Assembly (NCBI RefSeq): GCF_013404595.1
Contig: NZ_JABVAX010000003.1
Location: 1 to 64,000 of the forward strand
Origin: Jannaschia marina
GTDB lineage: Bacteria > Pseudomonadota > Alphaproteobacteria > Rhodobacterales > Rhodobacteraceae
DNA: 64,000 bases
Direction: 5' to 3'
In this document: positions 1-9,919 of the stretch, in pieces
Layout of the letters: every line of letters begins with the position of its first letter
How positions within the stretch are numbered: position 1 is the first letter of the stretch
Notes under the pieces: model-generated
What the model saw: the letters and a program-made list of their open reading frames with translations, nothing else
Databases searched by the model: none
What the model was told of the DNA's origin: nothing
Program-made: the position numbers and the translations under genes

Positions 1-792
1 CCGCGGTCGAGCTTCTACCACCGGCCGGCGGGCGAGACGGTCGAGAACCTGGTGCTGATGCGGATCATCGACCGGCAGTTCATGGAGACGCCGTTCTTCG
101 GCGTGCGCCAGATGACATGGCACTTGCGCAACGAGGGTCATGCCGTGAACCCGAAGCGCGTGCGGCGGCTCATGCGGCTGATGGGTTTGATGCCGATCTA
201 CCGGAAGCCGAACACCAGCAAGCCGGACAAGGGACGACGGCCGTATCCCTACCTGCTCCGCGGGCTGGCGATCGATCGGCCGAACCAGGTCTGGTGCGCC
301 GACATCACCTACATTCCAATGCGTCGCGGCTTCCTCTACCTCGTGGCCATCATGGACTGGCACAGCCGCCGGGTGCTGTCCTGGCGACTATCGAACACGC
401 TGGAAGCCGAGTTCTGCGCCGACGCGCTCGACGAGGCTATCGCGCACTTCGGCCCGCCAGAGATCATGAACACGGACCAAGGCTCGCAGTTCACGGCCTT
501 CGCGTGGACCGACCCGCTGCGGAAGGCGGGCATCCGCATCTCGATGGACGGGAAGGGCCGCTTCCTCGACAACATCTTCATCGAGCGCCTTTGGCGGTCG
601 GTGAAGTATGAGTGCGTCTACCTGCACGCCTGGGAGACAGGGTCCGAGGCTCGCGCAGGCCTTCAGACCTGGTTCAATTTCTACAACCACCGGCGGCCTC
701 ACGCCGCCCTCGACGGACAACCACCGGACGTGGTCTACCGCGCCGGCACGACGATCATGCAACCCGACCAGGAGGCCCAGAGAGTAGCTTAG
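1..792 (+). CDS. IS3-family transposase OrfB (5' end outside window)
   Basis: This is the catalytic part of an IS3-family transposase with an rve-type DDE integrase core. The frame is open from base 1, so the first visible ATG (52) is internal. An HTH_21-like region (GVRQMTWHLR, then VRRLMRLMGL) precedes the integrase fold. The catalytic triad is readable as Asp in WCADITYI, Asp in NTDQGSQF and Glu in IERLWRSVKYE, followed by the usual FNFYNHRRPH block. All key residues are present and no frameshift is seen, so the protein could be active if the missing orfA and upstream part are intact. OrfB is normally made by frameshifting from OrfA, which is not in view. Confidence 0.93.
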   Translation, partial: PRSSFYHRPAGETVENLVLMRIIDRQFMETPFFGVRQMTWHLRNEGHAVNPKRVRRLMRLMGLMPIYRKPNTSKPDKGRRPYPYLLRGLAIDRPNQVWCADITYIPMRRGFLYLVAIMDWHSRRVLSWRLSNTLEAEFCADALDEAIAHFGPPEIMNTDQGSQFTAFAWTDPLRKAGIRISMDGKGRFLDNIFIERLWRSVKYECVYLHAWETGSEARAGLQTWFNFYNHRRPHAALDGQPPDVVYRAGTTIMQPDQEAQRVA

Positions 793-832
793 AAAACGCC
801 AGATCCTGTCCAAGGATCGGGGAGCACCTCCA
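1..832 (+). mobile_element. IS3-family insertion sequence, right-hand part only
   Basis: The window opens inside an insertion sequence. It carries the 3' part of an IS3-type OrfB transposase (stop at 790-792), then about 40 noncoding bases ending in GGGGAGCACCTCCA. Read from the other strand this starts with TG, as IS3-family terminal repeats usually do, so I place the right end at about 832 (one or two bases uncertain). Permease coding sequence starts immediately afterwards, so the element sits inside that gene. The left end, orfA and any target duplication lie outside the window and cannot be checked. Confidence 0.8.
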
Positions 833-1506
833 CGCTCCTCCTCGTGGTCTCGGCGCAGCTTCTGGCGCTTGTCGTCGGCACGCTCCTCGGGGTCTATGCG
901 GCGCGCAATCCGCGCGGGCTGCTGAGCCATTTCGTGACGCTCTTCGCGCTCTTCGGCTACGCGGCGCCGGTCTTCTGGACGGGCATCCTGCTCCTCATCG
1001 CGTTCTCGCTGAAGATCCCGCTCTTTCCTGTGGCGGGTATGCAGGACGTGACGGTGACGGGCGGTTTCTTCGCCCGGGCGCTCGACGTGGCGCATCATCT
1101 GGTGCTGCCGATGGTGACGCTCTCGACGATCTTCTTCGCGCTCTATTCGCGGCTCTGCCGGGCGTCGATGCTGGAGGTGCTGGGCTCCGACTATATCCGC
1201 ACCGCGCGCGCCAAGGGGCTGACGGGGCGGGAGGTGACGATGAAACACGCGCTCAAGAACGCGCTGCCGCCCGTGGTGACGCTGGCGGGGTTGCAGTTCA
1301 GCGCGGTGATCTCGGGGGCCGTGCTGGTGGAGACGGTCTATTCCTGGCCGGGGCTCGGGCAGCTGGCGCTGACGTCGATCCTCGCGCGGGATACTCCGAC
1401 GATCCTCGGCATCCTGTTCTTCTCGGCGCTCGTCGTGATCGTGGGCAACCTGGTGACGGATGCGGTGCTGCGCGCGCTCGACCCGCGCCTCAGGGGGCGC
1501 GCATGA
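833..1506 (+). pseudogene. DppB-like peptide/nickel ABC permease, N-terminus removed by the IS
   Basis: This is the inner-membrane permease subunit of an oligopeptide/dipeptide/nickel ABC importer. The open part starts directly at the IS end with TLLLVVSAQ, which matches a point roughly 90-110 residues into a normal DppB (about 310-330 aa). Several membrane segments remain, as does the cytoplasmic EAA loop (DYIRTARAKGLTGREV) that docks on the ATPases. An in-frame GTG at 844 could start a 220-residue fragment, but it would lack the first membrane helix and periplasmic part. Its stop overlaps the dppC-like start by four bases. The substrate-binding protein gene, usually upstream, is not in the window. 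Confidence 0.85.
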
Positions 1507-2390
1507 CCGACCGTCCGGACATGGCGGGCGCGCCGCCGGTGGAAAAGCCGCGTTCCCCCGCTGCCGAAGCCTTCGAGATGTTCCGCCGCAACCACGCCGC
1601 TGTCGCCGGGCTCGTCGTGCTGATCGCGGTGATCGGGATCGCGGCCTTCGGCCCGCTCCTCTACCCGGAGGACCCGTTCATGATGGTCTGGACACCCTTC
1701 TCGCCACCGGGGGAGCAGGGCTACCTCTTCGGGACGGATTACCTCGGGCGCGACATCATGACCCTGATGATCCACGGCGCGCGCGTCTCGATCACCGTGG
1801 GCCTTGCCGCGGCCCTCGTCACGGTCACGATCGGGATCACGGTCGGCGCGCTCGCCGGGTTCTTCCGGGGCCTCGTGGAAGAGGCGCTGATGCGGCTGAC
1901 CGAGTTCTTCCAGGTGCTGCCGACGCTTCTCTTCTCGATGGTCATCGTCGCGCTCTTCGGGGCGTCGCTGCCTATGATCACGCTCGCCATTGGCCTCGTC
2001 TCCTGGCCGGCGGTGGCGCGGATCACGCGGGCGGAGTTCCTGCGCATCCGCGAATTGGAATACGTCGCCGCGGCCCGCGCGGGCGGGGTGCGCAACGGCC
2101 GGCTGATCTTCCGCGTGATCCTGCCCAACGCGGCCCCGCCGATCATCGTGCAGGCCGCGCTCATGGTCGGCAGCGCGATCCTCTTCGAGGCGGGGCTCAG
2201 CTTCCTCGGCCTGACCGACCCGAACGTCGCCTCCTGGGGGCAGATCATCGGGGCGAACCGGCCCTATATCCTCGACGCGAGCTACACCGTGACCGTGCCC
2301 GGCATCGCCATCTTCGTCACCGTCCTCGCCATCAGCCTGGTGGGCGACGGGCTCAACGACGCGCTGAACCCGAAGCTGCGCGCGCGATGA
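1503..2390 (+). CDS. DppC-like peptide/nickel ABC transporter permease
   Basis: Second permease of a peptide-type ABC importer (295 aa). The ATG at 1503 overlaps the truncated permease stop in an ATGA. The N-terminal cytoplasmic arm is followed by a first helix (residues about 35-55), a periplasmic loop with the DppC signature [10 protein letters not shown], and five more helices. The EAA loop reads [10 protein letters not shown]. Length and layout are normal. Membrane partner of the preceding DppB-like gene and client of the two following ATPases. Because the partner permease is broken by the IS, the importer is probably non-functional unless a second permease exists elsewhere. Confidence 0.93.
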   Translation: MTDRPDMAGAPPVEKPRSPAAEAFEMFRRNHAAVAGLVVLIAVIGIAAFGPLLYPEDPFMMVWTPFSPPGEQGYLFGTDYLGRDIMTLMIHGARVSITVGLAAALVTVTIGITVGALAGFFRGLVEEALMRLTEFFQVLPTLLFSMVIVALFGASLPMITLAIGLVSWPAVARITRAEFLRIRELEYVAAARAGGVRNGRLIFRVILPNAAPPIIVQAALMVGSAILFEAGLSFLGLTDPNVASWGQIIGANRPYILDASYTVTVPGIAIFVTVLAISLVGDGLNDALNPKLRAR

Positions 2391-3367
2391 GCCTCCTGTC
2401 GGTCGAGAACCTGCGCATCGAACTTGCGCTGCGCGCCGGGCCGGCCCCGGTGATCGACGACCTGTCGTTCACGCTGGAGGCCGGGCGGACGCTGTCGTTC
2501 GTGGGCGAATCGGGCTGCGGCAAGTCGATGACGGCGCTGGCGATCATGGGCCTGTTGCCGGATGTCGGGCGGGTGGCGGCCGGGTCGATCACCTTCGACG
2601 GCGCGGACCTGACGACGCTGCCCGATGCGCGGCTGCGGCAGATCCGGGGCAACGAGATCTCGATGATCTTCCAGGAGCCGATGACCTCGCTCAACCCCGT
2701 CTACACCGTGGGCGAGCAGATCGCCGAGGTGCTGCGCCGGCACAGGGGGATGACGGGCCGGGACGCCACCGCCCGCGCCGTCGAGCTTCTGGATGCGGTG
2801 CGCATTCCGAACGCCCGGTCGCGCGTCACCGCCTATCCGCACGAGATGTCGGGCGGGCAGCGGCAGCGCGTGATGATCGCCATGGCGCTGGCCTGCGCGC
2901 CGCGCCTCATCATCGCCGACGAGCCGACGACGGCGCTCGACGTGACCGTGCAGGCGCAGATCTTCGAGTTGCTGCGCGACCTCGCGCATGACACCGGGAC
3001 GGCGCTCATCCTGATCACCCACGACATGGGCGCGGTGGCCGAGATGGCCGACGACGTGGTCGTCATGTACGCGGGTCGCGCCGCCGAGGCAGGGCCGGTG
3101 GAGGCCATTCTCGACGACCCGCGCCACCCCTATACGCGCGGCCTCATCGCCTGCGTGCCGCATCTGACCGCCGACCCGGAGGCGGCGCGCGGCGACCTGA
3201 CCGAGATCCCGGGGATCGTGCCGCCGCTGGCGTCCTTAGGGGCGTCGGCCTGTCTCTTCGCGTCGCGCTGCGCCCATGTTCACGACCGCTGCCACGGGGC
3301 GCGCCCGCCCGCCTTCGACTGCCCGGCCGGGCAGCGCGCGGCCTGCTGGCTGGAGGAGCGGGCATGA
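2387..3367 (+). CDS. DppD-like peptide ABC transporter ATP-binding protein
   Basis: Cytoplasmic ATPase of the same importer (326 aa). It starts at ATG 2387, four bases inside the upstream gene. Walker A is GESGCGKSM (about residue 42), the ABC signature MSGGQRQRV and Walker [13 protein letters not shown]. The C-terminal oligo_HPY extension follows (HPYTRGL, then Cys-rich [14 protein letters not shown]). Those cysteines, spaced as in DppD/OppD, suggest the [4Fe-4S] site described for this family. No anomaly within the gene. Substrate (dipeptide, oligopeptide, nickel or another small solute) cannot be decided from the ATPase. Confidence 0.93.
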   Translation: MSLLSVENLRIELALRAGPAPVIDDLSFTLEAGRTLSFVGESGCGKSMTALAIMGLLPDVGRVAAGSITFDGADLTTLPDARLRQIRGNEISMIFQEPMTSLNPVYTVGEQIAEVLRRHRGMTGRDATARAVELLDAVRIPNARSRVTAYPHEMSGGQRQRVMIAMALACAPRLIIADEPTTALDVTVQAQIFELLRDLAHDTGTALILITHDMGAVAEMADDVVVMYAGRAAEAGPVEAILDDPRHPYTRGLIACVPHLTADPEAARGDLTEIPGIVPPLASLGASACLFASRCAHVHDRCHGARPPAFDCPAGQRAACWLEERA

Positions 3368-4335
3368 GCCTTCTGGAGATCGAGAACCTCTCGGTGCGGT
3401 TTCGCATCAAGGGCGGCTGGGGGCGCTCGGCCTGGCTCCATGCGGTCGACGACGTGTCGCTGTCGCTGCCGCGGGGCAAGACGCTCGCGCTGGTGGGCGA
3501 GAGCGGGTCGGGCAAGACGACCGCCGCGCTGGCCGCCGCGCGCCTCGTACCCGCGAGCGAGGGGGCGGTGCGGCTCGACGGGACGGACCTCTTGACGCTC
3601 GAGGGCGAGACGCTGCGCCGGGCCCGGGCCCGCGTCCAGGTGATTTTCCAGGATCCCTATTCCTCGCTCAACCCGCGCCTGCGGGCCGGGGCCATCGTGC
3701 GCGAGCCGATGGATGCGCTCAACACGCCGCCGAAGGCGGAGCGCGCGGATCGCGTGGCCGAGCTCTTCGCGCAGGTGGGCTTGCGGCCCGAGCAACAGGC
3801 GCTCTTTCCGCATCAGTTCTCGGGCGGGCAGCGGCAGCGGATCGGCATCGCGCGTGCGCTGGCCACGCGCCCCGAGCTGATCGTCTGCGACGAGGCGGTC
3901 TCGGCGCTCGACGTGGCGGTACAGGCGCAGATCCTGAACCTGCTCAGGCGTCTGCAGGCGGAGCTTGGCCTCACGTTCCTCTTCATCTCGCATGACCTCG
4001 GCGTGGTGCAGCACATGTCGGACCGCGTGGCGGTGATGTACATGGGGCGCATTGTGGAGGAGGCGGATCGCGGCCCGCTGTTCTCGGCCCCGCTGCACCC
4101 TTACACGCAGGCGCTTCTGGCGGCGGTGCCCTCGATCGACCGGCGTCGCCGGGGGCGGTCGGCGGTCAAGGCGACGGGGGAGACGCCCGACCCGCTGAAC
4201 CCGCCGCCCGGCTGCATGTTCGCCTCCCGCTGTCCGCGTGCCGAGGCCCTCTGTCGCGAGACGCGGCCGGCGTTGGAAGAGAAGAGCCCGGGTCACCGCG
4301 CCGCCTGCCACTTCCCGGGTCCGAGCGGCGATTGA
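3364..4335 (+). CDS. DppF-like peptide ABC transporter ATP-binding protein
   Basis: Second ATPase of the importer (323 aa), ATG at 3364 overlapping the previous stop. Walker A is GESGSGKTT, signature FSGGQRQRI, and Walker B reads VCDEAVSALD, with Ala after the catalytic Glu as is common in DppF proteins. The C-terminal part has HPYTQAL and the Cys-containing MFASRCPRAEALC segment of the oligo_HPY domain. This is the last gene of the operon; about 430 bases without a gene follow. Pairs with the DppD-like protein to energise the permeases. Confidence 0.93.
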   Translation: MSLLEIENLSVRFRIKGGWGRSAWLHAVDDVSLSLPRGKTLALVGESGSGKTTAALAAARLVPASEGAVRLDGTDLLTLEGETLRRARARVQVIFQDPYSSLNPRLRAGAIVREPMDALNTPPKAERADRVAELFAQVGLRPEQQALFPHQFSGGQRQRIGIARALATRPELIVCDEAVSALDVAVQAQILNLLRRLQAELGLTFLFISHDLGVVQHMSDRVAVMYMGRIVEEADRGPLFSAPLHPYTQALLAAVPSIDRRRRGRSAVKATGETPDPLNPPPGCMFASRCPRAEALCRETRPALEEKSPGHRAACHFPGPSGD

Positions 4336-4762
4336 GCGGGCGGTGATCGCAAGTCACTATCTTGGTCCCGATACCCGTACAAGGTTCATGAACGGAAGGA
4401 ATGCGTCGAAGACCTTCGATCCGCGAAACCACATCTTGCGCCCCTGATGTCATTGCATCTTTTTGCGCGGCGGCGTGGGAGCGGGTTCATCGCGACTGGC
4501 TGTTCCTGTTCCACAACCTGATCCTTACGCGGGTCGTCCACCGGCAACCGAGACCCGCCAAGACTCTGATCGCGGTCTTCTCACCAGCCGCCGCGTCCAT
4601 CGGAACTGCGCCGGAGTTGACCGAGACGCCGCGGGGCATCTACCCTTAATTTACGGTCCCGACCGACCGGCGTTTTGCCGGACGAAATTGTATCCGTGGT
4701 GGGGCGGGCGACTGCAATCGGTCAACGCCCAGCTTGTTTAATGATTAGAAAAAGGTTGTTCC
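4336..4762. other. Intergenic region upstream of manC
   Basis: No convincing gene. Short open frames here overlap each other in different frames and resemble nothing I recognise. Base composition becomes richer in A/T from about 4640 toward manC, as expected of a promoter. A small inverted repeat, CCGGC-gtttt-GCCGG, lies at 4667-4681, about 80 bases before the manC start. It could be an operator or the base of a leader hairpin. No clear terminator for the ABC operon was found just after 4335. Confidence 0.5.
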
Positions 4763-6175
4763 ATGATAATACCCATTCTTCTGTGCGGCGGATCCGGCAC
4801 GCGTCTTTGGCCGCTGTCGCGCCAGAGCTTTCCGAAACAATTTACCGATGTGATCGGTGACAATAGTCTTTTCGAATCCTCGGCCAGGCGCTTCAGGGGG
4901 GAGGGATTTGGAGATCCCGTCGTCATCACCGGCAACGATTTCCGCTTCATCGTGACCGAGCAACTCGAACGCGTGGGCGTGACGCCAGCCGGTATCCTGA
5001 TCGAGCCGGAGGGGCGAAACACCGCGCCGGCGGCAGCCGCCGCCGCTCTCTTCGCGGCAGGGATCGACCCGCGGGCGCTGATCCTGCTGGTTCCCTCCGA
5101 CCATGCGGTTGCGGACCCGGGGGCCTTCCGCGCCGCCGTGGAGACCGGACGACCCGCCGCCGAGGCTGGACAGATCGTAACCTTCGGTATCCGGCCCACC
5201 CGGGCCGAGACGGGCTTCGGCTGGCTCGAGCTCGGCGAGGAAACCGCCCCGGGCGTCCATCGCCTGAGCCGCTTTATCGAGAAGCCGGACGCGGCGCGCG
5301 CCGAGACGCTCTTCGCCGACGGGGCGAACATGTGGAACGCGGGCGTCGTGCTGGCTTCGGCACGGACCCTGATCGAGGCGTTCCGTACCCACGCTCCGGC
5401 GATCCTGCAGGGCGCACAGATGGCGCTCGACGCAGCGCAGGCGGACCTCGGTTTCACCCGGCTCGACCCGCGCCTCTGGGCCAGCATCCCCGAGGACAGC
5501 ATCGACTACGCGGTGATGGAGAAGGCCGAGGCGGTCTCGGTGGTGCGCTTCGAGGGCCATTGGTCGGACCTCGGCGGTTGGGAGGCGGTCTGGCTCGAGT
5601 CGGAGCAGGACGGGGCCCGGAACGCGACCGCCGGTCTCGCGACGGCCCTCGACTGCGAGCGGAGCCTTCTGAGATCGGAGTCCGACGAGATCGAGCTCGT
5701 GGGCATCGGGCTGAAGGACACCGTGGCCATCGCGATGCGCGATGCCGTCATGGTGGCCGACATCTCGCAGGCACAGAACGTCAAGACGGCCGTGTCGGTT
5801 CTCAAGGCGCGGGGCGCGAAGCAGGCGCAGCAGTTCCCGGTCGACCATCGTCCCTGGGGCTGGTTCGAGACGCTGGTGCTGGCCGACCGGTTCCAGGTCA
5901 AGCGGATCCACGTTCATCCGGGTGCGGCGCTCAGTCTGCAAAGCCACGTGCACAGGGCCGAACACTGGATCGTGGTATCGGGCACGGCCCGGGTGACGGT
6001 GGACGACGAGGTGAAGCTCGTGAGCGAAAACGAGTCGATCTACGTGCCGCTGGGCGCCCGCCACAGGATGGAGAACCCGGGCAAGGTGCCGATGGTGCTG
6101 ATCGAGGTCCAGACCGGGTCCTACCTCGGGGAGGACGACATCATCCGCTACGAGGATGTCTACGCCCGGGGTTAG
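4763..6175 (+). CDS. manC: Bifunctional mannose-1-phosphate guanylyltransferase / mannose-6-phosphate isomerase
   Basis: Makes GDP-mannose from mannose-1-phosphate and GTP, and interconverts fructose-6-P and mannose-6-P (470 aa, normal for the type II bifunctional enzyme). The N-terminal nucleotidyltransferase has GGSGTRLWPLSRQSFPKQF at residues 7-25 and FIEKPD near 170. The C-terminal cupin isomerase has the metal-binding QSHVHRAEHW and WGWFETL. Start ATG 4763 is preceded by AAGG at a suitable distance. It is the first gene of the polysaccharide locus, with its own upstream region. Its presence implies mannose or a GDP-mannose-derived sugar in the polymer, although no GDP-mannose-modifying enzyme is in the window. 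Confidence 0.96.
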   Translation: MIIPILLCGGSGTRLWPLSRQSFPKQFTDVIGDNSLFESSARRFRGEGFGDPVVITGNDFRFIVTEQLERVGVTPAGILIEPEGRNTAPAAAAAALFAAGIDPRALILLVPSDHAVADPGAFRAAVETGRPAAEAGQIVTFGIRPTRAETGFGWLELGEETAPGVHRLSRFIEKPDAARAETLFADGANMWNAGVVLASARTLIEAFRTHAPAILQGAQMALDAAQADLGFTRLDPRLWASIPEDSIDYAVMEKAEAVSVVRFEGHWSDLGGWEAVWLESEQDGARNATAGLATALDCERSLLRSESDEIELVGIGLKDTVAIAMRDAVMVADISQAQNVKTAVSVLKARGAKQAQQFPVDHRPWGWFETLVLADRFQVKRIHVHPGAALSLQSHVHRAEHWIVVSGTARVTVDDEVKLVSENESIYVPLGARHRMENPGKVPMVLIEVQTGSYLGEDDIIRYEDVYARG

Positions 6176-6448
6176 CTCGAGATGGCAAAAGATACGGAAC
6201 CGTACAACGGCGTGTGGTGTGTTTTATCTCGCGCGTGGATTGTCCGTGGCGGGACCGCGGCTGTTTCCGACTTCGCCGCGGGAAGTTGATCTATGTTAGT
6301 TAACGAATTGACCGCGACCTGCATTGTCATGTGATCCGCGGGACGACCCGGGTGCCGAGTTAGTTGTTTCATTCTGTATCCGCGTTTTGGCAATTTCGCC
6401 AACCTTTGCCCGCACCGAGAGCTCATTTCCGGCTCGAGGAGGTGTGAG
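6176..6448 (+). promoter_or_regulatory. Upstream region of the exoF-exoP-GT4-PPTase operon
   Basis: A 273-base noncoding stretch with less G/C than its neighbours. It contains a GTTAAC at 6299-6304, the same hexamer found twice upstream of the NRPS genes. A 16-base inverted repeat TTGGC-aatttc-GCCAA lies at 6387-6402, about 46 bases before the exoF-like start, at a plausible operator position. The ribosome binding site is GGAGG (6438-6442). No -35/-10 pair could be assigned with confidence. Confidence 0.4.
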
Positions 6449-7729
6449 ATGGACCAATTGCGTTCCTTGGCGGGGCTGACGCCGATTATCCGGAGCATTT
6501 CCCTGTGCGCGGCTGTCGCTTTGGGGTTGCTGATGCCTCTTTCGGGGCACGCGCAGGAAACCGCATCTGACCTTTCAAGTTACGAAGTCTCCGTCGGGGA
6601 TGAGCTTCTGATCGATTTCCTCGATGATCGGGAGGGGCCGTTCGAACTCAGCGTGGGCAACGACGGGGCGGTGCAGCTTCCGTATCTCGGAACCTTCGCG
6701 CTGGTCGGCAAACCGCTTTCCGAAGCGCGGGAGGTGATCGCCGCGGCCTATGTCGACGGCGACATCTTCGTCGCGCCCCGTCTCGAGATCTCGGTCGTCA
6801 GCCTGCGCCCGATTTCGGTGGTCGGGGACGTGCAGACGCCGGGTCTCTACGAGCACCACGCCGATATGACGGTCGAGGTGGCCGTCGGTCTCGCTGGCGG
6901 GCCGGTACGGCAGTCGGGCGGCGAGGAAGCGCGTGCCACCCAGCGGATCGCGCTCCGCGCCGAGCTTGCACGCCTCGATGCGGCGCTCCTGCGCGAGGCG
7001 ATCGAGACAGCGCGGCTCGACACTCAACTCGCGGGGTCGGCTCGGATCGAAGTCGGTGACACGCCCGTCCACGCGGAGGCGGAGGCCGCGCTCGTCGCCA
7101 CGCTGATCCGGCAGGCCGATGCGATCATCGCCGCCGAGCAGGAGCAGTTCGAGGCCGAGCGCCGCCTGATCTCCGACGCGCTGACCGAGATCACGCTTCA
7201 GGTGGAGTTGACCGAGAGCCAGATCGAGGCCCAGGCGCGGCGCATCCGCAGTTACGACGAGCAACTCGCCGGCTCGATCGACCTCAACGAACGCGGCCTG
7301 CTGGCCGGAACGGCGCTGGCCGACCTGCGCCGGCGGGTTGCCGACGAGGAGACGGATATGCTGCGCCTGCGCACCGATCTCGCGGCGACGCGCCGTTTCC
7401 GGCTTGGTCTGATGCGGGAGGATCTGAACCTCGGTTACCGCCGGATGCAGACCTGGCGCGAGGCGCTCGCCGAAAGCAGCCTGCGGACGGCTCAATTGGA
7501 GGCCGATCGCGCGGGCGTGCTGGACCGGATCGCGCTGTTGCGCGCCTGGTCCGAACATTTCACGGACGCCGCGGCGGAGGTGCAGCTCACCTATTTCGTC
7601 AGGCGCGGCGGGCCCGACGCCACGGGCGCGGCGATCGAGCTTTCCGCGACGGATGCCGTGTTGCCGGGGGACGTCGTGATCGTGCGCGCGGCGCTCGAGG
7701 ATCTGCCGCAGATGGAGCCCATCCAGTGA
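6449..7729 (+). CDS. exoF: ExoF/Wza-like outer-membrane polysaccharide export protein
   Basis: Periplasmic/outer-membrane export component (426 aa, close to the length of rhizobial ExoF). A signal peptide occupies residues 1 to about 35 (cleavage near SGHA-QE) with no lipobox Cys, unlike enterobacterial Wza. The Poly_export domain follows (SYEVSVGDELLI; then GNDGAVQLPYLG), then an SLBB-like section (PISVVGDVQTPGLY). Residues about 165-370 are a long Ala/Glu/Arg-rich predicted coiled coil. A short beta-rich tail ends in LPGDVVIVR. The stop overlaps the GTG start of the exoP-like gene, so the two are translationally coupled, as expected for partners in one export channel. Confidence 0.9.
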   Translation: MDQLRSLAGLTPIIRSISLCAAVALGLLMPLSGHAQETASDLSSYEVSVGDELLIDFLDDREGPFELSVGNDGAVQLPYLGTFALVGKPLSEAREVIAAAYVDGDIFVAPRLEISVVSLRPISVVGDVQTPGLYEHHADMTVEVAVGLAGGPVRQSGGEEARATQRIALRAELARLDAALLREAIETARLDTQLAGSARIEVGDTPVHAEAEAALVATLIRQADAIIAAEQEQFEAERRLISDALTEITLQVELTESQIEAQARRIRSYDEQLAGSIDLNERGLLAGTALADLRRRVADEETDMLRLRTDLAATRRFRLGLMREDLNLGYRRMQTWREALAESSLRTAQLEADRAGVLDRIALLRAWSEHFTDAAAEVQLTYFVRRGGPDATGAAIELSATDAVLPGDVVIVRAALEDLPQMEPIQ

Positions 7730-9915
7730 ACCAGCGCGTGCCTCCGTCCCAGCCGTTTCGCCCGACGCCCGAACCGCAGGACGGCGGGATCGAACTCGGC
7801 ACGCTGCTGGCGGGCCTGCGGCGGAGCAAGTGGATCATCCTCCTGTGCGTCGTGCTTGCCGGAGCGTTGGCCTATGCCTCCGTCAAGCTGATCCGGCCGT
7901 CGTATTTTTCCTATGTCGAGGTCTTGCTCGATACCCGGCAGGAGCGTGTCGTGGGCGTCGAACAGGTGGTCTCGGACCTCAACGTCACCAATTCGGTCGT
8001 TGCCGGCGAGATCGCGGTGATGCGTTCGAACGTGCTGCTCGGCCGTGTGGTCGACGATCTGGGCCTCGTCACGCATCCGGATTTCGATCCGACGCTCGAC
8101 AGCGGGCCGTCGCTGATCGACCGGGCGATGATCCGGCTCGGATGGGCGGAGCCGATGCCCGAGGCCGAAGGCACGCCCGAGACCGGGCTGACCGAAGCCG
8201 ACCGACGCAATATCGTCATCTGGAAGGTGCGCCGCAACCTCAGCGCCTATCAGGACGGCATCTCCTATGTCATCAGCGTGTCGATGCGCGCCCATGACCC
8301 GGAGTTGGCCGCCGCCGTGGCGAATGCCGTGGCCGAACAATACATCCAGGATCAGCTGAACGCGAAACTCTCGGCCACGCAGCGGGCGATCGCCTGGCTC
8401 GACAACCGGTTGATCGAGCTCGAGACGCAGCTGCGAGAAGCCGAGGACGCGGTCGTCGACTTCACCGCGCAGCAGGTCATCGAGGAGGGGGGCGACGAGC
8501 AGAGCGTGGCGCTTCAACTCGCCGAGATGAACCGGATGATCGTCGCCGCCCGCGACGACCGCGCGGCGGCCGAGGCCCGTCTTTCGCACACCCGCAGCCT
8601 GATGGCGGAGACCGGGCCCGAAGGGGCCGCCGCCGCGCTCGACACGCCGCGCCTCGTCCGGCTCGACGGGGAGCTTGCGGCGCTGGAGCGGGAGCGCGCG
8701 CAGCTGGCCACCCGTCTCGGGCCGCGGCATCCGGAGATGCTGGAGGTGCAACTGGCGCTCGACGATCTGCGTCGCGACCGGCTCGACGCGATCCGCGCCG
8801 GGGTGGCCGAACTCGAGGCCGAAGTGGCGCAGGCCTACGGTCGCGAAGCTTCGATCGCGGCCGACATCCAGACGGCGCAACTCCTGCAGGTGGACCTGTC
8901 GCGCGCCTCGGTGCGCCTGAGCCAGCTCAGCCGATCCGCGAGCGCGATGCGGCAGGTCTATGAGAGCTTCCTGGCCCGCTTCCAGGAAACGACGCAGCAG
9001 CTGGAGTTCCAGCGGCCCGACGCCCGCGTCATCACCCGGGCCGAGCCGGCGCTCGCCCCCGCGCGGCCGCGCGGCAAGCTGATCCTGGCGGTCGCGCTGG
9101 TGCTGGGGACGGTTCTGGGGATGGTCGCGGCGCTCATCCGTGAAGTGAACGACCCGGCCCCGCGGACGGCGCGCGATCTTTCGGGTCTGACGAACCTTCC
9201 GGTGATCGGCGTGGTGCCCGAGGTCTGGCGGCGCGGTCGTTTCTTCGGCCGGGCCGGGGCCTGGCAGACGCGACACCTCAGGCGCGTGAAACCGTCGCGC
9301 TACGTGCAGGCGCTGACGATGCTGCACGGAACGTTGCGCGCGACCGACTGGACGCGCGGACAGGTGCTTCTGGTGACGGGCTCGGAAGAGGGGGCCGGAG
9401 CCACGACCACGGCGCTCGGCCTCGCGCGGCTGTCGGCCCGGGCCGGCGAACGCGTCGCCATCGTCGAAGCCGACCCGAGCCGCACGGCACTTCGCAAGCG
9501 CCTCGGCAGCGGGCGCGCGGTGGCGGACGGCACGGAGGTCGAACCGAACCTCTTTTTCTATCGGCTGGAGTCGGGGGAAGACCTGCGCGCCCGCGCCGAA
9601 GCCATGGCGGTGGCCTATTCCTCCGCCAGCGGGCCGGTCCGCCACTGCGACGTGGTGATTGTCGACGCGCCGCCGGTGAACGAATCCGCCATAACGCGCA
9701 GGATCGCGGCGCAGGCGGACAGCGTCCTGCTGGTCGCGCGCTCCCACCGTTCCCGGTCCTATGTCGTGGCCCTTGCCGCGGATCTTCTGCTGAAGTCGGG
9801 GGCGAACGTGGCCGGGGCCGTCCTGTCGTTCGGCGGACGCAACGCCATGGCCTTGGGGCTGACACGGCGCACCCCGCCCGCGCCCGCCGCCTTCGACGTG
9901 CCGGCGCAGGGGTAG
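7726..9915 (+). CDS. exoP: ExoP/Wzc-like polysaccharide co-polymerase with a degenerate kinase domain
   Basis: Inner-membrane chain-length/co-polymerase protein (729 aa), GTG start at 7726. A Wzz domain spans the first membrane helix (about 36-56), a long periplasmic coiled coil, a GNVR-type region ([15 protein letters not shown]) and a second helix (about 451-471). The cytoplasmic domain has the fold layout of a bacterial tyrosine kinase, but the Walker A position reads [12 protein letters not shown] (about 553-564), with no Lys where GEGKS/T is expected. The Walker B-like VIVDAPP (about 643-649) is kept, and there is no C-terminal Tyr cluster. I infer a structural co-polymerase without normal ATP-dependent autokinase activity. 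Confidence 0.9.
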   Translation: MNQRVPPSQPFRPTPEPQDGGIELGTLLAGLRRSKWIILLCVVLAGALAYASVKLIRPSYFSYVEVLLDTRQERVVGVEQVVSDLNVTNSVVAGEIAVMRSNVLLGRVVDDLGLVTHPDFDPTLDSGPSLIDRAMIRLGWAEPMPEAEGTPETGLTEADRRNIVIWKVRRNLSAYQDGISYVISVSMRAHDPELAAAVANAVAEQYIQDQLNAKLSATQRAIAWLDNRLIELETQLREAEDAVVDFTAQQVIEEGGDEQSVALQLAEMNRMIVAARDDRAAAEARLSHTRSLMAETGPEGAAAALDTPRLVRLDGELAALERERAQLATRLGPRHPEMLEVQLALDDLRRDRLDAIRAGVAELEAEVAQAYGREASIAADIQTAQLLQVDLSRASVRLSQLSRSASAMRQVYESFLARFQETTQQLEFQRPDARVITRAEPALAPARPRGKLILAVALVLGTVLGMVAALIREVNDPAPRTARDLSGLTNLPVIGVVPEVWRRGRFFGRAGAWQTRHLRRVKPSRYVQALTMLHGTLRATDWTRGQVLLVTGSEEGAGATTTALGLARLSARAGERVAIVEADPSRTALRKRLGSGRAVADGTEVEPNLFFYRLESGEDLRARAEAMAVAYSSASGPVRHCDVVIVDAPPVNESAITRRIAAQADSVLLVARSHRSRSYVVALAADLLLKSGANVAGAVLSFGGRNAMALGLTRRTPPAPAAFDVPAQG

Positions 9916-9919
9916 ACGC

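Noticed and set aside
4401..4649. 82-codon frame upstream of manC
   Set aside because: Overlaps two other frames of similar length, has no ribosome site or recognisable domain, and lies in an expected promoter region.
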